Shown here piece after piece: positions 1-13,549 of a stretch of 64,000 nucleotides of DNA. The notes under the pieces were generated by a model. The model had not been told where the DNA came from. It searched no databases and was given only the letters and a program-made list of their open reading frames with translations. How positions within the stretch are numbered: the stretch's first letter is position 1; every line of letters begins with the position of its first letter. This stretch comes from Patagioenas fasciata (lineage: Eukaryota > Chordata > Aves > Columbiformes > Columbidae): assembly GCF_037038585.1 (NCBI RefSeq), contig NC_092521.1, forward strand, positions 71,104,898-71,168,897, in the 5' to 3' direction. A program made the position numbers and the translations under genes.

Positions 1-519
1 TGAGAAAATGCTGCACCTGCTGAAAGTACTTTAAGGAATGTAGACCCTGGCCTGCAACCCTTTTCTCACACAAATAATCTTCATAGATTTGATTATTACA
101 TGAGTAGGATTACTTATGTAAGAAAGAACCAAGATAGGCATTGAAACTTAAGAATTGCACTGGCATAGTAAAGCATTGTAAAATGACAATAAAAATGGCA
201 TTTAAGCTCTCACAAGTTATGTCTGTTCTGTGGTGCAGAAAAAGGACAGTAAATTGAACAAGTTGCTTTTACAAAGCTGCAGCCAGCAACTAGCGGCATG
301 TTGTAAGAAGGGATCCCAGGTATAACCTGAATGAACCACGTCAAAAAGAAGGTACTGGAAATAAGCAGAGTCCACATAGAATGCCAAACGTACTGTTCAC
401 AAACTGAAAATATCTGAGAGGTCAGGAAGTACAAAGATAAAGTTTGAACTGCCAAGAACCCAACTGAGTTATATCTTGCAAAGCATATGAAAATAAATAG
501 TAAAAGACTCTTTGGTAGT

Positions 520-1700
520 ATAAATAAGAAAAAGACAAGGAAAAACACTGTGTCACTGTGGAGAAAGGATGGTGTAGAGACTGAAGACAACACAAGGAAA
601 GGCCATGAGTAAGTATTTTGTCACAGTTTTCAATAAGAATTTTTAAGTTGGACGTAGAGATGGGGATAGGGTGAATACCGAGAATGTGGGTATGCAAATA
701 GAAACTACCACAGCTAACACAAAAGCTCGATTCAAAAAGTTAAATGCATCAAGCTTGAACTCTGGCTAATCACTATGTTTGACTTCTAAAAATTTCATAT
801 GTGTAATGCTGGTCCAGTGAAAAATATTTTTAATAGCATAAGCAAGTTGGGAGTGAAACTGAAAAAATAGTAAATATAGTTTCTTTCCTTAAAAAAAGTG
901 AAGAAGAATAAGAGGAGAAGGCAGCTGGGAAATTACAAGCTATTTCATTTGACCTCATTAGTATCAAAGGCCTTAAAATACATTTTGAGGGAGACAATAT
1001 ACAAAGACACAGAGATAAATGAAAAATGGGATAAAATGCAACAGCAATTTACCAAAGGATCACCATACAAACTATCCATGTAGTTTTCTTAGATGAGGTA
1101 AGTGATTCTCTGAACAGATGAAGTGTAATAGACCTCATTTTTCAAGACTTTAGGAATGAATTTGACATCATATTATACATTATTAAGGACTAAGGAGTAC
1201 AGTTTTTTTGGCGGTTTAAAAAATAGCTAAAGGAAAAGTAGTATCAGTTAAGTGCCGTTAAGATGGGATGCATCAAGTCAATTGACATTAGCAGTGAGGG
1301 TCTTCAGGATCCATCTTGGGGCTTCTTCTGTCCTTTCATAGTTCTTGATCATTGTGGCCCAAGTAGGAGAATACCTGGGCACTCTTGTACTGTCAATACA
1401 AAAGAGAAGTGAAACTATACAAATAGAACATCTTGAAGATAGGAGCCACAGAAATGGGGCAAACAGCAAGGTCACGTAAAGAAAATTCAAATGTAACCTG
1501 GGAGACGACCAGGTAGAAACAAATGAAGACTGCAGTTGCCAATAAGAGGATGACTGAATGGGCAACGTGATGAAAAAGACAAGTGAGACTGTAGGACATT
1601 TTCAGTAGATTTTCAGTAGACCCTGGGAGACACCATGTCCCAAGTACCTCACTGGAAATCCTATACACATTCAGAAAGATGAACTCAAATGGGGAAAAGT
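520..1700 (+). mobile_element. Strongly decayed CR1 LINE relic (ORF2 region)
   Basis: Stretches resemble the reverse-transcriptase part of avian CR1 in the plus direction. Examples are a 'gggaaattacaagc...' block near 928 and an 'accaaaggatcaccatac' block near 1050. These are followed near 1110-1170 by degraded versions of the usual CR1 words up to 'tttgacatc', and by a 'ggatccatcttgggg' block near 1307. Stops and indels are frequent and no long frame survives. The outer limits are approximate. The match is from memory of the CR1 consensus, so a RepeatMasker run would settle it. Confidence 0.5.
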
Positions 1701-2861
1701 GCCGACAATATATCCTAAAATGAGTAACCTAGCAATAAGTCTATGAGTTACTCAAATAGTCTCCCAGATAGACAAGTTAAAGCAAAATTACAGCCTTCCA
1801 GTTGCAGCCTGAGATGCAGTTGGAAGTATCACATGCTGTACCACCCTTCACAATTGCCCAGGTCCACTGCTTGTGTCTACTGCAAGAATGTCCTTTGGCT
1901 CTTCCATAAAGAGTGTGGTGGTGATATTTTCACTGCTTTGATGTTACTACTGTCATTTTGGAGGACATATCCAACAAGATTTGCCATTCCATTTTTCACA
2001 TAGAGTCTTCATTACAAAATCCATGTAAAGCTAATTACATAGATAAAGGCTTTTGCGATAATGCAGGCTACTTGTAAGTGAAAATAAATAAACAGAAGAA
2101 TGTAGGGCCCAAGATTATTTGAATAGCTATGGCTCACACAAATATAATCAACAGGAGCTTAAATTAAGAATAATTAAGTCTTTTGTGAAATAATCCAGGA
2201 CAAACTATGGAATTGTTCTAAAATTGTTATTAGCTGCTCAGATGAGTTTGTCAGATCAGTTTTCAGTGCTCTAAAGCTGAGAAATTTAACAGAAATAGTA
2301 TCTTGCTGTATTTTCAGAACTTGTGGAGAGATATATCTCTCCTGAAGAAAGTGAAGATTTGGCACTTCGTGTGAGCAGAGAGGATCTGGCCCAAGCATTC
2401 CTGTTTGCAGATGATGACTTTACTGTATTATTCACTTTGTCTTGGCACAGTTAATCAACAGAGGAAGTGCAGTGGAAATAACAAAGCCTTTTCTCTATTT
2501 GCTGATAACATTTTTAGCACATTTAAGGAGAAATCTGGAGAACCACAGTAATTTCTGCACCTCAGAAAATGTGTTGAGCAGAGAGAAGAGGACAGAGAGG
2601 ACATCAGTACATGCAAAATACAAAACAAAACCCAGGAAAATGTCTCCAAAAAGGGAATGTGAAAAAAATAACTCTTAAAATACATTTTAAGGAAATATTA
2701 GAAAAAACCTTTCCACGATACAGTGTCTGTTTATACCCATCAAGTGTACACCTGTTTGAACACAAATCTGTGGATTTATACTAGGGATGAATCTAATCCT
2801 TGCTGAGTATTCAAAATAATAGGTTCAAGGGATTAGCCAGGACAACAGCAATTTTATGAAA

Positions 2862-2935
2862 TAGAATTCATAGAATCATAGCATCATAACATCATTTAGG
2901 TTGGAAAAGACCTTTAAGATAATCAAATTCCTTTG
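2862..2935 (-). mobile_element. CR1 LINE 3'-end fragment
   Basis: The direct-repeat head 'atagaatcatagcatcata' is followed by a diverged copy of the typical CR1 tail 'ggttggaaaagacctttaag'. The 3' terminal octamer repeats lie on the left, so the element points to the minus strand. It is heavily 5'-truncated, and sequence right of about 2935 is no longer recognisable. Confidence 0.7.
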
Positions 2936-5900
2936 TAGCCATCCTCACATTATCAGAAACACAGCTATCTCCTAATTAGCACAACTCCAGCTTTAACCTT
3001 TTGTCTTGACTGCAGTCTCTTAGATTAGTGGTGATGTTCAGCCTCCTCAAAACTTCTTTCATAAACTGACTATTTCCATGGTAACAGCTGCCACTTTCAT
3101 TCTACAAGCACCAAGAAAATGTGATTTCCTTTATAACAGTGGGCCAGGCTGGGTGCGCAACTCTGGCCTTTGTCAGTACTCTTTTCAGAGAAAACTGTTT
3201 ATTCCAGAAGAAGAGGAAACAGGTGCAAGCACAATTCAGGAGACAGTTGTTGGCTGATCCAGGAAGCAAGATTGGCAATGGTTCGAAAGGGAGCTGTCGG
3301 ACAACCCACCTGCAATGCCAGTATGTTCTGCAGCTGCAAGAGGGAAGGCCAAACACATTCAACACCAGCCACCAAACTTAAATCAGTATTTTCTGTGGAT
3401 TTTTTCACTTGTCTGTTTGTTTGTTTTGTTTTCTTTTTGCTTGTTTCTTTGGTGGCTCCAGAAACCGTAGCAAGAAATCAGCTTAATGCCTCCACAAGAA
3501 TAGTTGAGAAATACTTAATGTAAATCAAGTGTTCTCATTCAAAGAACATTAAACTTCAGCCAAAAAGAACATCAGTTCACTGCTGAGAAGCTGACACAGG
3601 TTTGATGATCAGTGCCTTTATCTTCAACAGTCACACCAGTCTATAACCAAAGTCTTAGTCCCAGCTAAAGCCAATTCCCAAAGTGGGACCAGCGAACATT
3701 CACAACAAAGGCGCTTTGTCTCCTGTTAGTCATGGGAAATTTTTCTGGAACTTTATCAAACTGGAGGCTTTTTCCAGAACACCCATCTGTTCCATATGAA
3801 CTCACTCTGACACCTTTACCTCCTTTGAAACTGAAGGTTTCCAAGTCAATCTGTTAAGATGAAAATGGGATAAAGTGAGATTCACATCTACTTCTCCAGC
3901 AATCCTCTAAAATAATCGAGTTTTTCCTTGGTCACAAACATAAGGGTATAAGAAAACAGAGCTGCAATTTTCTGAAGCTAGTTTTGTATTTTCAGTTTCC
4001 TAAACTGGTCTTTAAAACGTATTTTTTTTTTAATGAATCTTTTAGCACTCATGTTAAGGACTAGCAGACAGGAAAGGGACTGAAAATTTAAACACATCTC
4101 CAGTAGCATTTTTTAATTGTCTCCTTAATACCTCATTAACCCTTTCGGCGCTAGACCAGGTGACTGCTTGCCTTTCCTTACATATTTCTAATTCCTGGTG
4201 TACCAATACCTGTTGTCAATTAGGCACTTTGAAAACTAGAACTCAGTTTGGATATGGGCCTATTGTTTTACGCCAAAATTACCAAGTGTTTGAGGACACA
4301 AAAATTACCGATCTGTTTTTCTGGAAGTGAACAGTCGATGACTGCAGTTGTGCAACCTGCATAAACTCTGTCCATGCTAACAGGTGTTAAGATTGTTTAG
4401 AAATTGATTTATTTCTGACCCTCATATCTGAGCATTTATAATGCTTCAACATTTGCAGGTTTTGCTACCATCATAAGGCACCAAACGCAATACCAACGTT
4501 AAAGCCCACAGCTCCTCTCACTGTAGCTGAAAACACCACTAGTTAGAAATGAACAGCAGGTTGCAAACACACTGCAAGCACTAAACTCAGATATTTACAC
4601 GAGTATCACAGAAAGTGGATGCCATTCAGATTCAAAACCTAATTCTGTCGTTGGATCATAATCCACGAAGGGCCAAATTAAAACTATTAGTTCTGGGCTC
4701 ACACTGGGAAAGCCTGAGTTTTAGTTTGAGCTCAGAGTCCTAAACTCATGTTTATTGTCACTTCAGCTCACAAAAAATTGGTCAATAATCCAGAACTGCT
4801 CATCCAGGAAAGATTCCAAAGGCTTGCCAAGTTCCAGACAATAGTCCATGGAAAAAAACAAGCACACAGATCTGCTGGCAGGAGATGCCTCTATCCATGC
4901 TCAAGTCACATGTGTTCCTAGGGTGGTTCTCAAAAATGGAATGCCCTTTGGGAAGGGAAGGATGAGGGAGTTATTTAAACTGTACCTGTGAATGCCATGA
5001 ATACCCCTCAGATTTAATGCAAAAGAAAACCAAAGAAATGACTGCAGATTAATGAAAAAGAGAAAATGGTTGGCAGGAAGGGTTGCCTGCATGATTGGCA
5101 ATATCACAGCAACAAAAGCATGTTACAGGACAACTCATAGATCTGCACTGTGGATGTTTGCCATCTCAATAGTGGTAGCCTGTATTCTGATGCCACAGCC
5201 CAGTTTGGCAATTGTACTACAGGTAGCAGGGCTGTTAAGGTGTTGTGTGCCTTCCCATGCTGTCTGGCCTGACTTCCACCCAGGACAGGGGTGTAACTGT
5301 ATCTGCACTGGCTCCCGGAGTCAGAAGCGGCACAAGAGACCAGCAGCACCCGTCTCCCGCTTTCCTCAAGGGCTGCTCTTTCTCCCCAGTAAAATACAAG
5401 AGCAGAGCTGCTGTACATTTTACAAGGATCTGTGGATTCTAGAGAGCTAAAGCACTGGATGGTGCCAAGATGGAAAGTCCCATACTTGAGAAGGATAGAG
5501 AGGAGGGGATCTCATTTCCAATGCCTTCCAAACTAAATCCTTCAAGGCTAAGTCCTGGCTTCCCTCCCACCATCCTTGCAACAACGTCAGTTCAGATCTT
5601 ACAGGAAGCATGCTAGGGAGGAGACCACTATCTTGACCCACAATTCCCACAAATCTCACTCACCCTTTTCTCAGAAATGTTAATGGAATTGCCATATTTA
5701 GTGTCTTTACTACACTGTGGTTTTTTTGTATCCATAATAATGGGAGAGTCAAATGGTGTTGCTTTGTCTTCACACTGCTTGTGCCTCCAACTTCCGGCAA
5801 GCATCGCATCACAGGCCCTTCCCACCTTATGCCAGGGAGACATAAACAGCATCCTTTCATCACTGTATGAGTTTTGAGCTTTTCTGCATATGCTTTTAAC

Positions 5901-8900
5901 ATATATTAATGGAACTCGGCCTGAACCAATTGGTGTCAAAGCTGTCAAAGCAGATGGTCAGACAGGCCTGAAAAAAATATTTGGTACTTTTTTATAATGT
6001 GAGTGAAATGTATAGGAGAATGGATGTCGTTTCCATATCCTGAGGGCAGGAAGAAAGTTAAAGCAAACTTTTATGATCAGTGGAGTTTGAGGAACAATTA
6101 TCCAGTTCCAGTGGATGCATACCTTACATCTTGTTCTACCTGATGCTCTCCTCTGTGGTTTAGTTTGCCTCCTGGGAACATGATGTGCTGAGGGTTCATA
6201 GACCGCCAGTTCAATCTTCTCCAGGCACCAGTGTTCAGATAGCAGCATCATGAAGCAATTCAAGATACCAAAACCAGGAGCAAACTCATAAGGTACTCAT
6301 GATAAGAGGTAACATATTTTTCTACATTCTGTGCAGTTATCTTGGAGGGATGCTGGCACAGTAAAGCCCTCTGTGGGAAATTCTTGCACAGTGCTAACTT
6401 TCCAGTGGTGGCCACCATAAATATTCAAACAGAGATATAAATAGCACTGCACTATAAAAAGTAACAACAGCAACAGAGGTCTGTATGAGGATCAGACCTC
6501 AAAACGTGACACTGCAGAAGAGATGCTGCATAGGAGCTATTCAGGCAGAAAGCTTCATATTTGGAGAAGGAAGTATAGCTTGCCAATTGGCATTCCATCA
6601 GTTAGTTGCCGGCCAGGATTCTCCTAGGATTTACCCCTAGTTTCACAAAGGTCACACTAGCAAACTGATGGGGATTAAAAGAACAAAGAGGTATTTGGGT
6701 CTTACTCCAAGGCCCTATCCCCCATTTTAATATTGATGACAATGGAACAAACATCCCAATAGCTGCACAGAAAGGCCAATGCACAAATATGCTATACTCA
6801 ACATATGGAAGAAGTTTGAAGCCTTTCAAACCACTTATGTTTTCATGAGAAAGCTGTGGATATCAACAGCAGAATGAAAAACCTAATGTGTTAATTCATA
6901 TTATTAGAGAAGAAAGTACATGGCAATGTTAGCTATGCTGAGGATTTTCAAAAGCTGTATTTATTTTGGGTTTCCTTTCAAAAATTATATTTTAATGAAT
7001 ATGCAGCATGCTGGGTCTGTGGCACTGGTAGTGTGCCCACCACTATGGTACCTGAGCACTCAAGCAAATGATTAACCAGCAGAGCAAACGAAACAGAAGC
7101 AGAGAGCCAACAGGCACTGTGACAAGCTCTTCACAGACCTGCCAGTACATCTCTATCTGGACCTTTATTCCTTCAGGCTTTCCACTGTCCTGTCTTTCAC
7201 CCATGCTCTCGTGATAACCAGATCTCTTTTTCTAAACAGTGCTAAGGGATGCAGAGATCCCAGACTGGCTTAGAAGGAAGGGTGTGATTAATAAAGAAAT
7301 CTAAAACACATATTTTCATCAGTAAAACTTCACTTAAGGAAATAAATAATTTTCATTTGCACAAACAAAGATGAATTATGAACTGACAAAATTTGTTATG
7401 CCTGCCATGCCATCAGCCTGGTCACTTTAAAATTACTTTTCTAAAGAGGGAAAACAAGCCTTTTCCACATTGAGGGCCAAAACCACCTTTCAAGAGACTG
7501 GTGCAGACCATACATGAACACCACTGTTAGCATTATCTAATAATAATGAAAACAATACATAAAAACATATGGCTGTGAGCCTTCTGGGAAAAGTCTGGAG
7601 ACTGCATCAGCCCCTCCCCACACTTCAACTAAGTAGCAAGTCAACGACAACTCTGATGATGTTTGTTTAACATACGTGCATATAACTACCTCCAGCTTTT
7701 TCTGACTTGGGTTGCTTAAGCAGAGACCTCTGGGGTTTTAGAAGAAAATATTCCATTGAATCATCTACCCCTTGCTGTTTTGTTTTCTGTATAAAATCTC
7801 TGAGGAGCACAGGAAAACAGAGGGCTTTGCATGCAGACCAACTTTAGGCAGCCTAGCTCCTTTCTGTACTGGGAAATGATGCAGCTATAGTATAAAAACC
7901 TCACTGAAGAAGTTTCCTGTTTTGCATCACTAGTCCGGACAGTAACACTGCAGTCTAATTAAATTACTGTCACGAGGAGCTTTTTCCTCTTTACTGTAGC
8001 TGCTTCTGATTTACAAAGTAGTTACATCCTCTCCATTCCAGTTTTTCCTTTAAAAGAGGAATTAGTTTTGGGGGCAAGCCACATTAGTAGCAGTGAAGAC
8101 TCAGGTGCTCTCTTCCCAATGTAGATAAAATATGCTGTGCTAACACTGTGCCTCAGCAGGAGGTTTGAAACAGATAAGGAGCACCAGACCACCCACCCAT
8201 ATTCAGCTGTGAAATTCTGGTTTAACATTCACACCAAGCCTCAGTCTGTTACCTCTCTTGTGTCTAAATTATATCCATCACTGTCATCTCTAAACATTTA
8301 GATCTCCCATGGACTTTATCAGTCTTTATAATCGAAGCTTATGGAATATGTGTTTGTTTAGCACTTGTATGGCTTTGAAGATCCCAGTCTCAGCAAGAGT
8401 GATGAATTAAAGATGTCAGCTGGGCAAACAGTTTAATTTTTAATGAATTTAGCCAAAATTGATTACTGAAAAACTGATATGAATCTTTCAAATGCATATT
8501 ATTTCACACACTTTTGCAGTAAATATTCCACCCCTTTTTGCCACCAGACTCACCAAGCATAAAACTGGAAGAATCAACAATGATGGAAGCTTCTCAGACA
8601 TTAGACCAACTTTGGATACTATAAACAGAGGCGTGAGAAGCCACTTTTTGATTGCAGCAGGGAATACAGCCCTAAAATGGTTTAGCCCTCAGCTGACTGA
8701 ATTTTTCTGTAATAGCAATTCTGTTAAGCAGCCTAAACATGATGGCTGAAGCAGTTATGACAAAACTCAGAAGCCAACAAATGCAAAGAACAATTACACA
8801 GTTATTTATCGGAAGCACCTGTTTTTTAGTCTCTCTGGTTCAAGTGAATTTAAATAATAACTGGGGGGATGAAAAAAATAATCTTAATATAGTATATTTT

Positions 8901-8969
8901 TCTTTTCCTCTCACAGCTAATTTGGAGACAGGAAGAATATAAAATAACAGCATGAGTGTTGAAAATTAC

Positions 8970-9055
8970 AGGGGGAGTTTGCAAATCCCTAGAGGTCATC
9001 TAGTACAACCTCATGCTCAAACCAGTGCCACCTTAGAACAACAGGTTGTTCAGAA
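8970..9055 (-). mobile_element. Short CR1 LINE 3' fragment
   Basis: The words 'agaggtcatctagtacaacc' and 'ctcatgctcaaaccagtgcc' match the conserved CR1 tail segment that normally reads 'ggtcatctagtccaacc ... gctcaaagcag'. The terminal octamers are missing. The neighbouring A-rich DNA is unassigned. Confidence 0.6.
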
Positions 9056-12000
9056 TTAAAAGGAAAAGAAAATACAGCAAAAAGAAAAATGACGACTTGC
9101 CCATCCCCCCTCTGTACCAGGAGAAAAAAAAAAGGCAAGAAATGTTCTTCTGAAACATATAGCTCTTCTGTCTTGCTCATAAGTAAATATGACCAATATG
9201 GAAAATACCTACATCTGCCTCCTTTGGTTGACCTAGTTCCCTTTCTGTCTTGATGCAGGTAAAGTTTAGCACAGCATGTGGCAAACTCCAACTCAGCCGC
9301 CAGCACTGCTCTGCCACACTCCAGGTGGGAAAAGGCTAGGAATGCTGCACGTTCAGCTCCAGCGACAGAGAAAATGCTCCATATTATTCATTAGCAGTCC
9401 CCTCCGAGTTAATTAAGGAACAGAGCCTAAGGCTGCTGAAGAGGGTTCCACCCCATCTTTGGGCTGGGAAAGCAAGGCCTCTAGGGCGGGGGCTGGACTT
9501 TACAGCAAAGAAGAACAGGGTGGGGGAAACTTGCGAGATATGAGTGAAACCCAGATGACTCATCAGAAAGTAAAATGTTCCTATTTTGGCAAGAGGCTCA
9601 AATAGCAGTCCTGGGTTGTGCTGCAGCACAGCAATAAATGACCCCGAGCACTTGGGACAAACTCTTTGCACAATGATATTCCTAACAGTAGTGGCTATTT
9701 CACATCTCATTAAGCAAAGAGGTTTACATGACAATTAGCACATTAACTAGCAGTGTCTTGCACAAGTGGAACTTCAACTTGAGATTTCAACATTTTTAGC
9801 CAACCGTTTTGTGAGGTAAAATGAAGGAATAGTTTCTTAGGACTCAAGGTGACAAGGACTCATATCCAGAACAGGCATAGGAGTATATTTGTCTGTGTAC
9901 TGAGGGACACTGCAACCAGACAGTGCCCTTTCCCATAACTTCTATGCAAAGGGGGCCTTCCTGTACATCTGCAGCCTGCTATTCAAAGCCTAGCCCTTAG
10001 CGTGGGCAAGATGCCAGGCTGGCCACTTCATAAACTGACCATAAAAAAGCCCAAGGTATCACAAAGTCACACAGAGGCAAGGCAAAGCCTGGACTTCAAC
10101 AAACAGTAACTCCCATTTCTCAGCCCCAGCTGCTGACCTGTATGGCTCCCCGCTACATAAATCCCTTTCATTATATCCATAGAGATATGACCCGTGAGAA
10201 AACACTTCGGCAAACACCAACAGGCAATCATGCTAATTTCACTGAAAATAGGTATCAGCTATAAGAGAATGTTTATTGCCCTAGAGCTTCACATTTTAGA
10301 TGAGGAACTAATCATTTCTACCAGAGACCGCTTTAAAGAAGAGTTGGTACACAAGTAAGGATTTCCTTCAACTGCAGGTATGTTTCTCTCCGAGGTTTTT
10401 GTTCAATACCATCTTTAATTTCTATTATCTTCTGAAATAAGGGATTTGCAGGTATGCCAGAAAATACAGAGCACTGGAAATGAAATAAAAGGAAGAAAAA
10501 TTGGAGACTGGAACTGGAACTTGTAGCCTTCAAGATCAAAGGGATTCTGACATTCATTGAGTCTCTCCTCTGTCAGTTGGGTGTTGCCAACCCCATGGAA
10601 AATTGTGACATACTTTATGTGTGTTATCTTTCACTTCTCTCATGTACCTACTTCAAGGAAGTTGTGTTCTAAACAATGTATAAACAAACACTTATCATAT
10701 TAATCTTTTACATATTTTGGCACTCAAAGCACAGATAAATCACTGTGCTGTAGCCTTCCCTATCATACTACTTACAAAATAAAACCAGGCTCAGGAGGAA
10801 CGCTAGATAACTTTTCCTTTAATTAGCTTTTCAAAGCTGATGGTATTTTCTGGAATATGATTTATTATTTTTATTTATCAGCCTGCCTTGTTTTGGATAG
10901 GTACTGTCTGACTGACCTCTAGATACCCTTGCACTTGCTCTGTGATATCCCTAGAATGTCAATGCTTCAATTCTTCATCTTGCATTTCCCAAGTGTTTCT
11001 TATTGGTCACTTCTGGTATCAGTGGCAGCTGAAGTGGAAGTTTATCCTCTGATAATCTGTACTGCTTTAATGGTTCCCAGCATCCTGAGGATATTTTCCA
11101 AGTGTTATGGTGACACCAGCCGAGATGTTGGCAACAGAAAAGTGTTTCATATGCTTCTTTCCTAACTTAGTCTCTTGGGTTTTTTTCTGCTTTCCCAACT
11201 GTCTGTCAGACCCCTGATTTCTGTGGCTTAACTATTTTTGTTATTGCCATAGTCTTTAGTATTATTTCTCAATATCTATCTGATAATAAAGACTGAAGAA
11301 TCTGACGGCATCTCCACCATACATGCAAAATCTCTTAATAAATTTCTCCAAACCTCCAAGCCCCATTTGTCCAAATGCTTAGCAAAAATTCTCTCTAAAA
11401 GGAAAAATAATGGTGACATTTTCTCCATCTATTTATCTGTAAACTAGAGTCTAGGAACTATAGCATATAAACCTTGTAAAATTATGATCATGTTTCAAAC
11501 ACTTCTAATATAAAAGATTACACATAAAACAAGTCACCAGTTTTAGCATGTCTCCAAAATAATGTATGCTTAGAAATGCTTATCCTTGTAGCATGACTAT
11601 CTTTTTCTTTTCCAACATAAAATTAGTCGTGCACCAGCATGCCTGAAAAAGCAAAATTCTCATCTAATTTCAATCACTCAGTTTGCTCATGACTTTTATA
11701 CAGCTGACTGAATACCTATTATCTCACCTGAAAGAGAAGCTGTGAGTTTGCTCACCTCAGTCACCTGCAGATTCTTTGAAATGCCTCCTCTTCTGTTCCT
11801 TCTAAAGAGTGCTTTTCCGCATCTCCCAGTCCATTCCCGAGTCCACTGAACATGCAGTCATCAATAAGTTCTGGCTAAGTTACCCTCGGTAACTCTGAGG
11901 AAAAAAGGAGAGACTCGCAGATGCTGCAGAAGGTCGTCTTTGCTCTCTTTTAAAATTTTGTTTTATTGGTGGTCTGTCACAGTCAGGTCTCGAGTAGTAA

Positions 12001-13533
12001 ACTGAACAACCTATCCTCCCGGCTCTTCTTTTCTTCTTTTTCTTTTCCGTAAACACATAATCAGTGCTTCAAATCCTTTAGGTATCACAAACTGTATTTC
12101 TCTATTGCCCTCTACTGACTGCTAGCTACCATCGCCTTCCCGGGGAATCGGCAAGCAACAGATACAGAGTCTGCTTTCCTCTACCGACCTCCCTCAAATC
12201 AATAATGATACACGATGACCAAAGTCAACACTAATCATTCTATTTTTTCCTTTGCTACAAAACACCAGGCAAGATTTACAGCTTGTTAGTGAGTCGTGGT
12301 AGCTAAAAAACACTAAACAACAAAAGCAGGAAGCAGTCAGTAACATGGGTCTGCTAATGTGGGGTGTTTTTTTTGTGAACAAAAGCCAGGAAAAAGTAGA
12401 GACAAATCCATTCTGCCTTGAAATGCATACACGGCAGTGATGCCATAAATACTGCATGCGGGAGCTGAGGGTTATCTGATTTTAAGGGTCTTGTTCTGTC
12501 AGCACTGGATGCATGGAAATACTGGCTTTTGATGGTAGTCCTGCAGAAAGGGGCTATTTGAAAGCCATGGAGGCCATGGTTTCTTGGTCATTTTTCCTTC
12601 ATTTCTAGAGTTTTATTTGTTTAGTACATTCAGCACCACACCTAATGTGAGTAATACAGAGATACGTAGTGGGACACGACATATGATATACTGTATGTGA
12701 ATGGCACCAGGAGGTGCTGTTTGCGCTGCTTTTCAGACAATGATGATCTATAATGCAAAGAGAAATTAGCGAACTAACATAAAAAAAAAAAAGGGAATGG
12801 CCCATCCTAGTTTTAGGAGCAGAAAAAAAAATTATATACATGCATATATATATATATGTAATCATTTCAGACAGACCGGAAAAGACCAATGGGAAAAAAA
12901 AAAAAAAACAGGGATAAGAAAAATATAAGAGTAGGGTGGGAGAAAGAGAACGAAATAAAAATGCATCTTTTTGTTTTAGCCACTGCTTCATTAGTACAGT
13001 ACAGTGCTTGTTAACCAAGTCACTCAGACACTTGTTATCACCAAAAAAAAAAAAAAAGATATCCTGATGTGCTCTGGCCCACTTGCATCACTCCAGGGAC
13101 AGGGAGGCGTCAGGTCCCAGCACCCAGACAACAGAAAAAATTCCCAGTACATTTCCCTTTTGCTAGGCAGAAGCTGGCAGAGAACATGGCACTATCTCCC
13201 CTCACCATTCCTCCTCTGCAACTGAGTCTTGTAGGAAGCAAACAGACTCGCATGGTTAAAAATCATAAAAACAGCCCCACCTCCCAAGAAAGTGTTCAAA
13301 TTATTTTTGCTTACTTGTGTTCAAATATTACATTCGTTCTTTTCCACTGCTATTAATAAATAGGAAATTTCATTTGCCAAAAGTCTGTTGACAGATGAAC
13401 ACTGGTTGTGTTTTAAATGTGACATCCCTGCTCTTCCACTCAAGGAAGGTTCAGTTCACACAAAAACCATCATCAACAAAGCCAGCAACCTGGCAACAAA
13501 AAATGTGATATTGAAAGGTCCATTGAAAAATGC

Positions 13534-13549
13534 TTTTTTAATTAAAAAA
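13534..13549. repeat. 16-bp perfect AT palindrome
   Basis: TTTTTTAATTAAAAAA is self-complementary with a TAATTA homeodomain-type core. It lies in an AT-rich block (13500-13640) with the look of a conserved non-coding element, but conservation cannot be judged from one sequence. Confidence 0.4.

Noticed and set aside
5052-5450. 132-codon plus-strand frame with a possible hydrophobic N-terminal segment
   Set aside because: The overlapping minus-strand and other-frame ORFs are equally long, there are no splice sites or homology cues, and composition matches the local GC-richer patch. Treated as chance.
9384-9734. 116-codon minus-strand frame in a GC-richer patch with an AP-1-like TGACTCA nearby
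   Set aside because: No domain, partner exon or recognisable motif. It could be a regulatory patch but the evidence is too thin.
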